Positions 1-13,200 of a stretch of DNA of 64,000 nucleotides are shown here, piece by piece. The position numbers and the translations under genes are program-made. The notes beneath the pieces are model-generated. The model was not told the DNA's origin, made no database searches, and was given only the letters and a program-made list of their open reading frames with translations. Positions within the stretch are counted from its first letter, which is position 1, and each line of letters opens with the position of its first letter. This DNA is from G965215045 sp965215045 (GTDB lineage: Bacteria; Pseudomonadota; Gammaproteobacteria; JABABF01). Where the stretch lies: NCBI GenBank assembly GCA_965215045.1, contig OZ244031.1:310001-374000 (forward strand), written 5' to 3'.

Positions 1-3000
1 ACCTGCAAGCGCAACTCCAATTCCTGGCCCGGGAGCAGGTTCTCCGCACTGACCCGCAACTGCGCCGTGCTGCCCTCCGCCAGCGCAGCGAGCGGCAATT
101 CCACGAACTCCAGGTGCAACTGCACCGCATCGAGCATACGCAGTACCCGGGAGGATGCTCGCAAGTCCAGGTGCCGCTGGTCCAAGGCCTGCCCGACCGT
201 AAACACGGCACTGCTGGGTTCCAAGCTCCAGTCCCCGGCACTTAAAGCTGTGAACGTGAGTGTGGCTGTACGCCGGCCCGCTTCGATCTCGACCCCCGCC
301 TGGCGGGATTCCGTGCCCAGCGTCGCCCGCACCGTCGCCTGCACCGCCACCGGTGCCGCACCGTTCAACTGCACTTCCACCGCTACAGGAGAACCCACTC
401 GCAGCTCTGCAGCTGCCACAAGACCCGTCAGCGCATACCCGTGGCGCGGAATATGCACCGTCAGCTCCACGGTCTCTACACCCTCTGCAGTCGCCGTAAT
501 CCGCACCGGTTCCCGGGGCTCCGGGCTCACCGTATCCGCAACCGCGATCACCCGCACCTGGGTTGCGGGCTGTGCCGCCGTCAGAAACAGGGTCCTCACC
601 GGCACGTCGCGCTGTATCTGCGACAAACCCAGGTCCAGCTCATACTGCAGCTCCACCTGCAAGCGCGCCTCCAATTCCTGCCCCGAGAACAGGTTCTCCG
701 CACTCACCCGCAGCCGTGCCCTGCTCCCCTCCGCCAGCACAGCGAACGGCAATTCCACGAGTTCCAAGCGCAATTGCACCTCATCGAGCACGCGCAGCAC
801 CCGGGAAAGAGACGCCGGCCAATCCAGGTGCATCTGGTCCAGGGGCTCCCCGGCCGTAAACACGGCACTGCCAATCTCCAAGCTCCAGTCCCCGGCCGGT
901 AAATCCGTGAATGTGAGCCTCGCCGTACTCTGACCCGCTTCAATCGTCGTCCCCACCTCCCTGAGTGCCGGCCCTCTCGTCGCCTGCACCATCACGTTCA
1001 CCGCCACCGGTGCCGTGTCGTTCAACTGCAGTCCCACCTGCACTGGATCCCCCACGCGCAGCTCTGCAGGTGCCACAAGAGCTGTCAGCGCATAGTCATT
1101 GCGCGGGATGGTCAACGTGAGCGTGGCCGGCCCCAGGTCCCGGGCACTCACCCGAATCCTCAGCTGCTCCCGCAATTCCGGCGTGGTGTCATCACGCACC
1201 TGCACACTCACCGTCTGCGTGCGCCCCCCGAAATGCAACATCAGCCGCTGCGGCGATACCCGCACATCGGCCGCAGAAAAAACCGTAATATCGACATTCA
1301 CCGGCAGGGGCTGCCCCGCAAACAGTTCCATCACACTCACCGTCAACGTGGTCGTCTCACCCTCGGCCAGCAGGGTACGCACCGCGGACAGCTGCAAATC
1401 CGACCATACCACCGTCAGGAGCCGTGGCGGTGCAAACAAGGCCAGCCGCCGCCCGTCGACCAGCACCGCCCCAACCACCGATACCTCGTACAGCCCCGCT
1501 GTCATCAGCCCGTCCGCAAATCGCATCTCCCCCCGGTGCCCGCCCCTGGGAATCGTCAATACCACGGTGCTCGACAATGGCTGCACACCGGCTGCTGTGC
1601 GCGCCGCCACCCGGATCGTCGCCGTCTGCGGCAATGCCTCGCTCAACGCCACTGCCGCCGTAAAAGACTGCAGCACCCCCACCTTCGAAACCGACAGCCG
1701 CAATGCACTCACCTCCGGCAGCAATTCATGCATATACACTGCGCCCGCATCCATGAGCCGGTTGTTGTATCTCCCCGGGGCACTGTCCCGGTCCCCGTCC
1801 TCCCCCGGGGCACCCACCGCCAGCCGCTTCCCTTCCAGTGCCAGGCCGCGCCCGAAACCGTCGACACTCTGGGCGTTCTGCGCCCGCAAGTAATCCGTCC
1901 GACACCATACGCCATCCAGCGGCGAACGCCGAAACACGTACACGGCACCCGGTCCGGGAACCGACCCGGCATCAGTGGAATCCCTCACAGCAGTCTCCTG
2001 GTAGGCACTCACCGCCAGGATCCCGCCCGACAACGCCACCCGGCCGCCGAAAAAGTCCAGCGACACGGCTTCCGCCGACTCACGGCCCGGGTCTTGGGCC
2101 AGCGGGCAATTCGCCCTTGTCAATGGCACACCGGCCGCCGCCGACTCCCGGTCCATGTCTTGGGCCAGCCCGGCGATGGTCTGCAGACCCGCCGTGCCCT
2201 CCACCTGGCGCACCGCCCCGGGCGATGAAACCCAGGACCCACCCGCAGAACGTTCAAACACGTACACCCGCCCGTTGGCGCGCAGTCCCGTCAGTGCCTG
2301 TAGCCCCTCCGGCTGGGGTTCGCCCATCCACGGTGCACCGGTGACCAGCACATCCCCGTCCAGGGCCACGGACCAGCCCAGCCCGCGCCCGACGACGTCC
2401 TCCTCCTCCGCCCGGGGATTGACTTCCCGCGCCCTGATGAGGGCGGTATCCCGAATTTCCGCGGAGCCAATCCAGGCACCCCCCTGCCGCACCCGTGGTC
2501 CCGGCTCCCACACACCGGACACCGCATCGCGCTCATACATCTGCACCGCCCCCTGCAGATAATGGGAGACCCCGCCACCCGTCCCATCGACAATCTCCGT
2601 GTACGCCACCCCCGGCATCCCCACCGCCAGGGTATCCCCGTCCAAGGCCAGCGCATAGCCAAAACCCTGCCCGGCCTCACGCCAATGCCCCTCCTGCAAC
2701 CACTGCCCCTGGCGATACCCGAACACGTACACCACCTCCGTGCCCGCCGTCGGAAAATAAAACCGCCAATCCGCCTCATGCAACGGCTGCAGACCCCGCG
2801 CATAACCACCCGCCGCCAGACGCTCCCCGTCCAGGGCCAGGGAACGACCAAACTGTGCCCCGGACGGCAAATCCGCCGGTTGCAGACGCCGCTCCCGATG
2901 CCATTGCCCCTGCGGGTCGCCCCGGTACACATACACGGCCCCCCTGCCGCCATCCGCCAGCGGGGCACTGACGGCCAGCACATCGCCGTCCAACTCCACC

Positions 3001-6000
3001 CGCTCCCCGAACCGGTCGCCGCCCGCCGAAAACAACTGTTGCACAAACCCCCACTCCCGAGCTGCGTCCCGCCTATAGATATGCACCCGGCCCGCCGCCG
3101 GCGAACCCACCGCCAGGGTGTCCGAGGAAAGGGCCACCCGGGCACCAAACCCGGCCCCCGAGAGCGCATTCCCGTTTTTCAGGTAGTACGCCGCCGGTAG
3201 CGTCTCATGCCTCACTACAAAATAAAAACGGCCGGTCCTGAAATCCGGGGCCGCCGGCAAGGTGCCCACACCGTCCAGGAAACGGCCCGGCTCCTCCCCC
3301 AGTGTGAAGGTCCAGGTGCCCGGGGCCGGCATACGCACGATACCCGAACCCGTGGTGCTCCCTGCCGGAATGAGCACCTGAAACTCCAGCTGCATCCCGT
3401 GCTCATCGGCAGCCAACAGGGTCACAGACGCCGTGCTCGATGCCCCTGCATTCATCTCCACCCCCACCTGCACCGGAACCCCGGGATACACGTATTCCCG
3501 CTCACTGGTCAGCACCCGCGCCGACACGATCTTATAGCCATGACGGGGAATCCAGAAACTCAAGGTCTGCGTCGGGATCCTCACGCCGCTCGCTGCATCC
3601 ACCGCACTCACCCGCAGTATCACCTCCTCGGTATCCTCCGGGCGATCCGCCGGAACTATGCCCTCCACGATCTCCCCGTCGACCACCCCGGAGCGCACAT
3701 AATCGTCATGACAGGCCCGCACACCCACCGAGTACGGGCCGCCCGATTTCGGGAGCAAGAGCGAGTCCGTATTCCGATGATGCCGGTAACTCAACGACGC
3801 CACCGCATTATCACCAGATATTATGTCCCCACTGCGATCATTCACCACCGCTTCGTTGATGCCGCCCAAAACGTCCTCCTCACATCCCGTCCGACTCAGA
3901 CCATTCCGCCGGTCAAAAGCACCCACCACCTCCACCTTTACATCAAATCGCTGCCCCGGAACACGGCCGATGAAGACAATCTTCAGCGGATGACTCAATA
4001 AACGGAACACACCCGACTCCCGGGGTGACTCATCCAGGTAATACCGCCCCTCCCGCTCCTCGAGCCGCACCGCCTCGGGCCGGGGATTCTGCTCCAGCCC
4101 CACTTGCATCCGCGGGACATAGGCTCGCACCGTCGCCGCAGTCGAAAGCACCGCAAGCCGCCGCTGGTCCAGAATGCTCAACAGGGGCGGTGCAAACGCA
4201 GCCGCCACCACCTCCACCCTCCAGCTCCCCGTCGTCGGCAGCGGGATACTCACGCGCCCGGTTCTGCTGCCGGCGACCACCACTCCCCGGCCCCGGCTCT
4301 CCATTCCACCCAGCGTCGCCGTCGCCGTTACATTGACCGGCGTCTGTGGCACACCGTTCAAAACCACTTCGACTTCCAGTGCCGGCCTGAAGGCCCGGTT
4401 GTGTTCTTCCGGCACCCGCAGGGTGCTCACCGCATAGCCGTGACGCGCAATGACCAGCTCCCGGGTATACGGCAGGGCGGCATCTCCCGCACGCGCCGTA
4501 ATCCGCACGGTTTCCCGGGGTTCCGGACTCACGGTATCCGCCACCGCCCGCACCGGTACCACGACCGCCGGGACCGCCGGCGTCAGGCGCACCTCCCGTC
4601 GCAACAGCTGCAATTCCGCCGGCCGATCGGTATCCAGCGACACCTCCATCTCCCGGTCCAGGGGCAGATCCCTGACACTCACGGTCAGGCTCGTCGTATC
4701 CCCCTCCAACAGTATCTCCCGCTCCAGGACCAGGTCCAGGGCCCGTCCCGTCAATACCAGCCGCTCTGCCAATGCGCGCACCGGCAAGCGGTGCTGATCC
4801 CGGTCCCGGGACTGCTCAAATACAGCCTCCTGCACAGACACCTCCCAGACACCCAATTCCGCCGGACCGACCAGTCGCCCGCTCGCCTGCAAGGCATGGG
4901 CCGGGACCCTGATCTGGAAACCCCGGGCAGTACCCGCGTTCGATGCATGCACGGCCCGCAAGTGCACCCGCACCGGTGCCGGCACCACGCGGTTCAAACT
5001 CACCGTGGCCGTGACCGGCATCATCGGGGCCGCCAGCCGCGGCGACACGCGCAGGGCCGTAAGCACATAGTCCTGCCGTGCCAGCGTCATCTGCACCCGG
5101 GCCGCCGCTGCATTCGGGGCGTCCACGGTAATGGTCACCGTGGTGCGCGGCTCGGCCAGGGCGTCATTGATCACCCGGAAGCGCACCGCAACTTGCGCTG
5201 TGCTCACCGTCAACACCCCCGGTTCCCCCAAAAAGTAAATCTGCACCGGGGAACCCGGGGCCAGCGCAAACTGCGGGACAATGGTCTCACCGGGCAACAT
5301 GTAAGAGGCACGCAAGCGCAGGCTGCCCTCCTCCCCCTCCAAGAATACCGTCTGCCCGCGCGCATCCGCCCGGTCGCGCAACTCCAGCTGCAACTCCGCC
5401 TCGTGCACCAGGCCCACGGATACCGGTTCCCCGTTGCCGGGCAACTGCAGAAACTCGTCGGGATGGTTCAACCGCTCCTGGTCCCCGGTCCGGGAATGGG
5501 TGAATTCCCCGGAAAGACGGAACAATGCACGGCTTGCGGTGGGCGCAACCGGCGGCTCCAGTGGCGGAAACTCAAAGTCGGCCGCACTCTCACCGGCAGC
5601 GTAGTTCACCCCCAGGTCCTGGGCATTCGCAGGCGTCAGGGTCTGCAGCTCCCGGTCGCCGCTGTCTTGCAACACCACCGTCCAATCACCCATGATCCCG
5701 ATGGTCTGCAGAATGTCGTCCACGGCCAATGCCGGCCCATTCAGGTGCAACCGCATGGGAATGGGGGCACCGATGCGAACCCTGGGGGTCAATATCTCCA
5801 GGCCGGCCCGGTAATTCTGACGCACCCGGGTCACCCGGTCACGCGCTTCGTACAAGACGATAAGCCGGTTTTGGGAATCGCGGGCCGTGACCCGGGCACC
5901 CGCATTAATTTCCCGGTGCGGTGCCCCGACGTCGTTGTGTGAAACCGGGGTGAAAGTACCGGTGAAGTCCGGGTGACTCCCCGTCACCCCAACCCGGTTC

Positions 6001-7290
6001 TCCAATATACCGGCAGCCCCAATGGGGAAGAACATCACTCTCCAGTCTGAATATCCCGCGGGCAGATTGATCAATTCCACGTCTAAAACCAGGCTCTCGG
6101 TCGCAGGCGACAGCAGGCGGTCCGCCGGGGTCCACGTCAGCTGCACGTTCTCTTCGGTCAACAGGGACTGCTCCACTTCGAACACCGCCCAGGCAAGCTC
6201 CCAGGGATCGGGACTGGAAGTGGGCACGGCACCTCGAGGCATGGACACAGGGGTGCCCTCGTTGTCGGCAAAATAGATGTTGGCGGGAAAGCTGCTGCAC
6301 ACACCATGCTGGAAAAACACTCCCAAACCTCCTACGCGAGAAATCGCGTCCTGCAGGGAGTAAATATTAAAGCTGCCGCGGTTGCGGGTATCCACCTCTT
6401 GCTGCGTCAAGGCAATCATCGCCCGACCCACGGTCTCCCCGGCGGGAATGCGAATACGCCCCAGGGTGCCAAAACACCTGTGGCTGTAGCTGTAGCCGAA
6501 CCCGTCCCGGAAGCGGGCGTTGTTGATCACAATATAGACAATCGCCTCCACCTCCGGTGCCCCGTTCAACTCCAGCTCGATATCCAGGGACACACCCTGG
6601 TAAATCGGCTCGCTGTTCAAGACGCGCAAAGCATCGACTGCATACCCGTTCCGCTGGATGAGCAGCGTCGCCGTCACCGGTGCGACACCCTCTGCACCCT
6701 CTGCATGCGCCGTAATCTGCACCGTCTCGTGCGGCTCCGGTGCCACTGCATCCGCAACTGCGATCAGCCTCAGTTGTGTCGATGGCACCGCCCCCGTCAG
6801 CCGGAAACGCGCCGTCGGCAGCTCCACATCGGACGCATGCGCAGCATCCACTGCCAGGGAGATATACAGCCACTCGTATGCCAGCAGACCCGTTGCACTC
6901 ACCATCAGCCGGTTATCCTCCCCTTCCAGCACGGACGCTCTCTCCAGTGCGATATGCAGTTCCACCGGCTCGATCGTCAGCTGCAAGAGCCGGGCGGGTG
7001 CGCGCAAATCCGGGTGCTCCTGGTCCCCCTCCAACACCTTCACAAAGCGCGCACTGACCACCCGGATGCTCCAGTCACCCAGACCTCTCAGACCGTCCAA
7101 CAACACGCGCCCCTGCATGGAACCCCGCGGAATGCTGAACACGAAAGTCCGTGAATTGGCTTCATACAACACGGCATCCACCTCCACCCCCAGTGTCGTC
7201 GGCAGCGGTGCATTCACACTCACGGTCGCCGTGACCGGCATGCCCTCCCGCAGCTCGCCAAACGACAGGGACAGGGTGCTGATCGCATAG
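1..7290 (-). repeat. Copy 2 of the ~11-kb large duplication in the giant gene (continues off window)
   Basis: This matches 11090-18315 with the same module order: an Ig-like block, the FG-GAP propeller, then more Ig-like modules. The left end of the copy is cut by the window edge. At its far left, a further shorter tandem unit of about 655 bp is visible: positions 1-140 resemble 655-790. Confidence 0.85.
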
Positions 7291-10200
7291 TCGCTGCGCC
7301 CGATCACAATCGGCACATCCGACGCCAGACTCGGGTCACCGATCGCAGCCACCCGGAGCACCCGTGTCTTGCGCGGCTCCGGCTCCTCATCGTCGTGCAC
7401 CAGCACCTGCACCCTCCACGGCGACTCGCCTTCCAATGCCCGGGACACGGGACCTGGCTGGTCTCCAAAAAACAATTCACCGGCCGCAAACCCGCCATCC
7501 TCCAGCAACCCGGCCGCAAGCTGCAGGCTCTGCCCCGCCGACAGGCCCCGTGCCCGTACCCGCAGGGTCGCCGTACCCCCCTCCGGCAACACCGACAGCG
7601 AACGACCCCGGGCATCCACCAGCTCTGCCTCCAGGGTAATCCGGTCCAGCCCCTCCAGGAGCCGCGGTTGCGGCAACACCGGGTGCAGCTGGTCGCCCGG
7701 TGCGCCGGACGCAAAGCGCGCTTCCAAGATACGCAGCGTGTACGACACTTCCGTAGACGGCAGGACAAGAGTGAACGAAGCCAGGCTCCGGCCGACCGGG
7801 ATGCTCAGCGGCAGGGGGGAGGGCTCTGAGTTCAGCAGGGCACCGCCGTCGACTGCAAGGACCAGGTTCACAGTGGACGGTGCCGGCCGCAGATCATTCG
7901 CGGGTGAAATGCTGCCCAGGCGCACTTCCAGGTGCAGCGGAACCTGGGCGCGCCCGGAGTTGGGGACCTGGTCCAGGTAGAGCGCATAATCCTCCCGCGG
8001 GAACGTGAGCTGCACCTGGTCCGCCACTGCATTCGGGGCGTCCACGGTAATGGTCACCGTGGTGCGCGGCTCGGCCAGCTCGTCATTGATCACCCGGAAC
8101 CGCACCGCAACTTGCGGTGTGCTCACCGTCAACACCCCCGGTTCCCCCAAAAAGTAAATCTGCACCGGGGAATCCGGGGCCAGTGCCAACTGCGGGACAA
8201 TGGTCTCACCGGGCAATATGTAAGAGGCACGCAAGCGCAGGCTGCCCTCCTCCCCCTCCTGGAATACCGTCTGTCCGCGCGCATCCGCCCGGTCGTGCAA
8301 CTCCAGCTGCAACTCCGCCTCGTGCACCAGGCCCACGGATGCCAGTTCCCCGGTGCCGGGCAACTGCAGAAACGCACCGGGATGGTTCAACTGTTCCTGG
8401 TCCCCTTTCCGGAAGTGGCTGAATTCCCCGGAAAGACGGAACAATGCACGGCTTGCGGTGTGCGCAACCGGCATCTCCAGTGGCGGAAACTCGAAGTCAG
8501 CCGCACTCTCACCGGCGACGTAGTTCACCTCCAGGTTCTGCGCGTTCACAGGAGTCAGGGTCTGCAGCTCCTGGTTGCCACTGTCTTGCAACACCACGGT
8601 CCAATCGCCCACGATCCCGATGGGATGTGTATCGTCCACAGCCGATGCCGGTCCATTCAGGTGCAGACGCATGGGAATGGGGGCACCGATACGAGCCCTG
8701 GGTGTCAATATTTCCAGGCTGGCCCGGTAGTTCTGACGCACCCTGACCACCCTGCCGCGCACTTCGTACATGGTGACAAGCCGGTTTTGGGAATCGCGGG
8801 CCATGATCTGAACACCCGCATCAGTCTCCCGGTGCGGTACCGCAACCCCGTCATACTGCACCGCAGTGAAAGTCATGGTGTGCGTGGTCCCCGAAATGGA
8901 CTGTCTCTCGGGCTCCAGCACACCGTCCCCTCCGGTGAAGAACTCCAGTTTCCAGTCTGAATACTCCAAGGGCAGGAGCACCAATTCCACGCTCAAAACC
9001 AGGCTCTCGACCCCCGGCAACAGGATGCGTTGCGCCGGCGTCCAGCTCACCCGCACGTTCTCCCCGCCAAGCGGGGACTGCTCCACCAGGAACTTCGTCC
9101 ACGCATAATCCCAGGGGGCGGGACTTGCGGTAGGCACGGCTCCCTGGGACATGGTCACCGGTGTGCCCTCGTGGTCGGCAAAATGGTTGTCGGGGAAAGC
9201 GGTGCACAAACCGTGCTGCATGCGCACGCCCTCATGTCCGGCACGGAAAATCGCGTCCTGCAGAGAGTAAATATTAAAGCTGCCGCGATTGCGCTCATCC
9301 ACCTCTTGTTGCTCCAAGGCGATCATCGCCCGACCCCTGGTCTCTCCGGCGAGAACGGTAATACGCCCCAGGGTGCCAAAACACTGCGGGCTGGTCCAGT
9401 CTCGAAACTGCCCGTTGTTGATCACAACATACACATTCGCCGCCACCTCCGGTGCCCCGTTCAACGTCAACTCAAGTTCCAGGGACACACCCTGGTAAAC
9501 GGGTGTCCTATAGACGTTCAATGCAGTGACGACATACCCGTTCCGCTCAATAACCAGTGGCACCGTGGCCGGCGATACGCCCCCTACACCCGGTGCACCC
9601 GGTGCACTCGCCCTGATCGGTACCGTCTCGTGCGGTTCCGGTGCCACTCCATCCGCAACTGCAATTACGCGCACCACTGTCGATGGCATCTCCCCCGTCA
9701 GCCTGAAACGCGGCGTCGGCAGCTCCACGTCGTTCTCATGCCCGCTGTCCACTTCCAGGAATACATGCAGCCACTCGTATGCCAGCAGACCCGTCACACT
9801 CACCATCAGCCGGTTATCCGCACTCCCTTCCAGGACGGACGCCCTCTCCAGTGCCAGCTGCAGCTTGATCGGCTCTGCCGTCACGTGCAGCATCCGGGGA
9901 GCTGCGCGCAAATCCGGGTACTCCTGGTCCCCCTCCAGTGACTCCTCAAATATCGCACTGCTGACCCGAACGCTCCAGGTGCCGGTTCCGCTCAGACCGC
10001 CCACTGACAAGTGCCCCTGCAGGGAACCCCGCGGAATGCTGAGCGCGAAAGCCTGTGAATTGCTTTCATCCAACACGAAATTCACCTCCACCCCCAGTGT
10101 CGTCGGCACCGGCGCATTCAAACTCACGGTCGCCGTAACCGGCATCCCCTCCCGCAGCTCGGTGAACGACAGACCCAGGGTGCTGATCGCATAGTCGCTG

Positions 10201-13200
10201 CGCCCGATCGACAGCCGCAGCTCCGACACCAGGCTCAAGCTCGGCACATTGACCACACGTACCCGGATCACCGCCGTCTCCCGCGGCTCCGTTTCCTCAT
10301 CGTCGGGCACCCGCAGCTGCACACTCCCCGGCGACTCGCCATCCAGTACCAGGGATGCCGAACCCGCTCCGTCTCCAAAAAGCAATTCACCGGCCGTGAC
10401 CCCGCCACCCTCCAGCAACCCGGCCGCAAGCTGCAGGCTCTGTCCCGCCGACAGGCCCCGTGCCCGTACCCGCAGGGTCGCCGTACCCCCTTCCGGCAAC
10501 GCCGACAGCGAACGGCCCCGGGCATCCACCAGCTCCAGCTCCAAGTCGAGCCGGCCCAGCCCCCCAAGTGCCACCGGTGCCGGCAACACCGGGTGCTGCT
10601 GGTCACCCGGTGCACCGGTCTCAAAGCGCGCCTGGTCGATGCGCAGCGTGTACACGCCCGTAGATGGCAGGAGCAAGGTGAACGAAGCCGTGCTCCGAGT
10701 CACCGGAATGCTCAGCTGCAGGGGGGAGGGCTGTGAGTTCAGCAGACCATCGCCGTCGAGCGCAAGGCTCAAGCTCACAGTGGACGGTGCCGGCCGCAGC
10801 TCATCTGCGGGGGCAATGCTGCCCAGATGCAGTTCCACCTGCTGCGGCACCCCGGCGCGCACCAGGACGGGGGGCTGGTCCAGGTAGAGCGCATAATCCT
10901 CCCGCGGAATCGTGAACTGCACCTGGGCCGCCACTGCATTCGGGGCGTCCACTGTAATGGTCACCGTGGTGCGCGGCTCAGCCAGATCGTCATTCACCAC
11001 CTGCAAGAGCTTCGTACGCTGCGGTGTGGTCGCCGTCAAAACCACCGGTCCCCCCGGAAAATGTACCTGCAGCGGAGCATCCGGGCGCACCCTAAACCGC
11101 GGTGAAAAGATCTCATCGGGGAACAGGTGAAGCGCACTCACCCGCAGCTGTGCCATGCTCCCCTCCGCCAGCACGGCAGGCGGCAATTCCACGAACTCCA
11201 GGCTCAACAGCACCGCATCGCGACCCAAGCGCAGCAGTCGGGGTGCAGCCGGCAGCTCCAGGTGCCGCTGGTCCAAGGCCTCCCCGACCGTAAACACGGC
11301 ACTGGAAGCCTCCAATCGCCAGTCCCCGGCACTTAAACCTGTGAACGCGAGCATTGCCGTGCGCCGGCCCGCTTCGATCTCGACCCCCGCCTGGCGGGAT
11401 TCCGTACCCTGCGTCACACGCACCGTCGCCTGCACCGCCACCGGTGCCGCACCGTTCAACTGCACTTCCACCGGCACAGGAGAACCCACTCGCAGCGTTG
11501 CCGGCACCACAAGACCCGTCAAGGCATACCCGTGACGCGGAATATCCACCATCAGCTCCACGGTATGCGCACCCGCTGCAGCCGCCGTGATCCGCACCCG
11601 CTCCCGGGGTTCCGGGCTCACCGTGTCCGCAACCGCGATCACCCGCACCTGGGTCGCGGGTTGTGCCGCCGTCAGAAACACACTCCTCACCGGCACATCG
11701 AGCTGCGCCTGTGACAAGCCCAGGTCCAGCTCATGCGGTGCCTCCACCTGCAAGCGCGTCTCCAATCGCTGGTCCAGGAACAGGTTCTCCGCACTCACCC
11801 GCAGCCGCACCGTGTCTCCCTCCGCCAGCACGGCGAGCGGCAATTCCGCCGGTGCCGGCACCAACTCCAGGCTCAACAACAGTGCCTCGTGCAAGCGCAG
11901 CATCCGCAGAGGCACTCGCAAATCCAAGCGCTCCTGGTCCCCCTCCAGCAGCTCCACAAAGCGCGCTCTGTGCAGGTCCAAGGTCCAGTCCCCGATCGTT
12001 AAATCCGTGAATGTGAGCCTCGCCGTGCTCTGACCCGCTTCAATCGTCGCCCCCACCTCCCTGAGTGCCGGCCCCCTCGTCGCCTGCACCATCACGTTCA
12101 CCGCCACCGGCACCGCGCCGTTCAACTGCAGTTCCACCGGCACGGGAAACCCCACACGTGCCCTCGCCGGCACCGCAAAACCGATCACCGCATAGTCATT
12201 GCGCGGAATGCTCAGCGTGAGCGTGGCCGGCCTGGCACCCCGGGCACTGATCTGAATCCGCGGCTGTTCCCTGCGCCGCGGTGTGCTATCGTCAGGCACC
12301 CGCACACTCACCGTCTGCGTGCGCCCCCCGAAATGCAACATCAGCCGCTGCTGCGACACCCGCACATCGACTGCAGAAAACACCGTGAGCTCCACCGCCA
12401 GGCTCTGCCCTGCAAACAGTTCCATCACACTCACCGTCAAGGTGGTCGCCTCACCCTCGGCCAGCAGGGTACGCCCCGCGGACAGCTGCAAATCCGCCCA
12501 CACCACCGTCAGGGGCCGTGGCGGTGCAAACAAGGCCAGCCGCCGCCCGTCGACCAGCTCCGCCCCGACCACCGATACCTCGTACAGCCCCGCTGTCATC
12601 AGCCCATCCGCAAATCGCAGCTCCCCCCGGTGCCCGCCCCTGGGGATCGTCAATACCACGATGCTGGACAGCGGCTGCACACCGGCTGCTGTGCGCGCCG
12701 CCACCCGGATCGTCGCCGTCTGCGGCAATGCCCCGCTCAACGCCACTGCCGCCGTAAAAGACTGCAGCACCCCCACCTTCGAAGCCGACAGCTGCAATGC
12801 ATTGACCTCCGGCAGCAATTCATGCATATACACCGCGCCCGCATCCATGAGCCGGTTGTTGTATCTCCCCGGGCCACTGTCCCGGTCCCCGTCCTCTCCC
12901 GGGGCACCCACCGCCAACTGCATCCCTTCCAGTGCCAGGCCGCGCCCGAAACCGTCGGAACTCGCGGCGTTCTGCGCCCGCAAGTAATCCGTCTGCCACC
13001 ATACGCCATCCCGCGGCGAACGCCGAAACACGTACACGGCACCCGGTCCGGGAACCGCCGCGGCATCGGGGGAACTCCTCACAACAGCCTCCTGGTAGGC
13101 ACTCACCACCAGGAACCCATCCGACAATGCAACCCGGCCGCCGAAAAAGTCCAGCGACGCAGTCCCCGTCGACTCCCGGGCCGGGTCCGGGGCCAGCCCG

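Noticed and set aside
2291..3169. Minus-strand ORF of 292 codons within the propeller region
   Set aside because: It is out of frame with the giant gene and Trp/Arg/Cys-rich; the giant frame gives clear FG-GAP blades over the same bases.
4104..5942. Long plus-strand ORF (612 codons) opposite the giant gene
   Set aside because: It is in antisense register to the giant frame, has Pro/Arg/His/Gln-rich composition typical of shadows in GC-rich DNA, and shows no domain. A matching shadow occurs at 13440-15026 in the duplicate copy.
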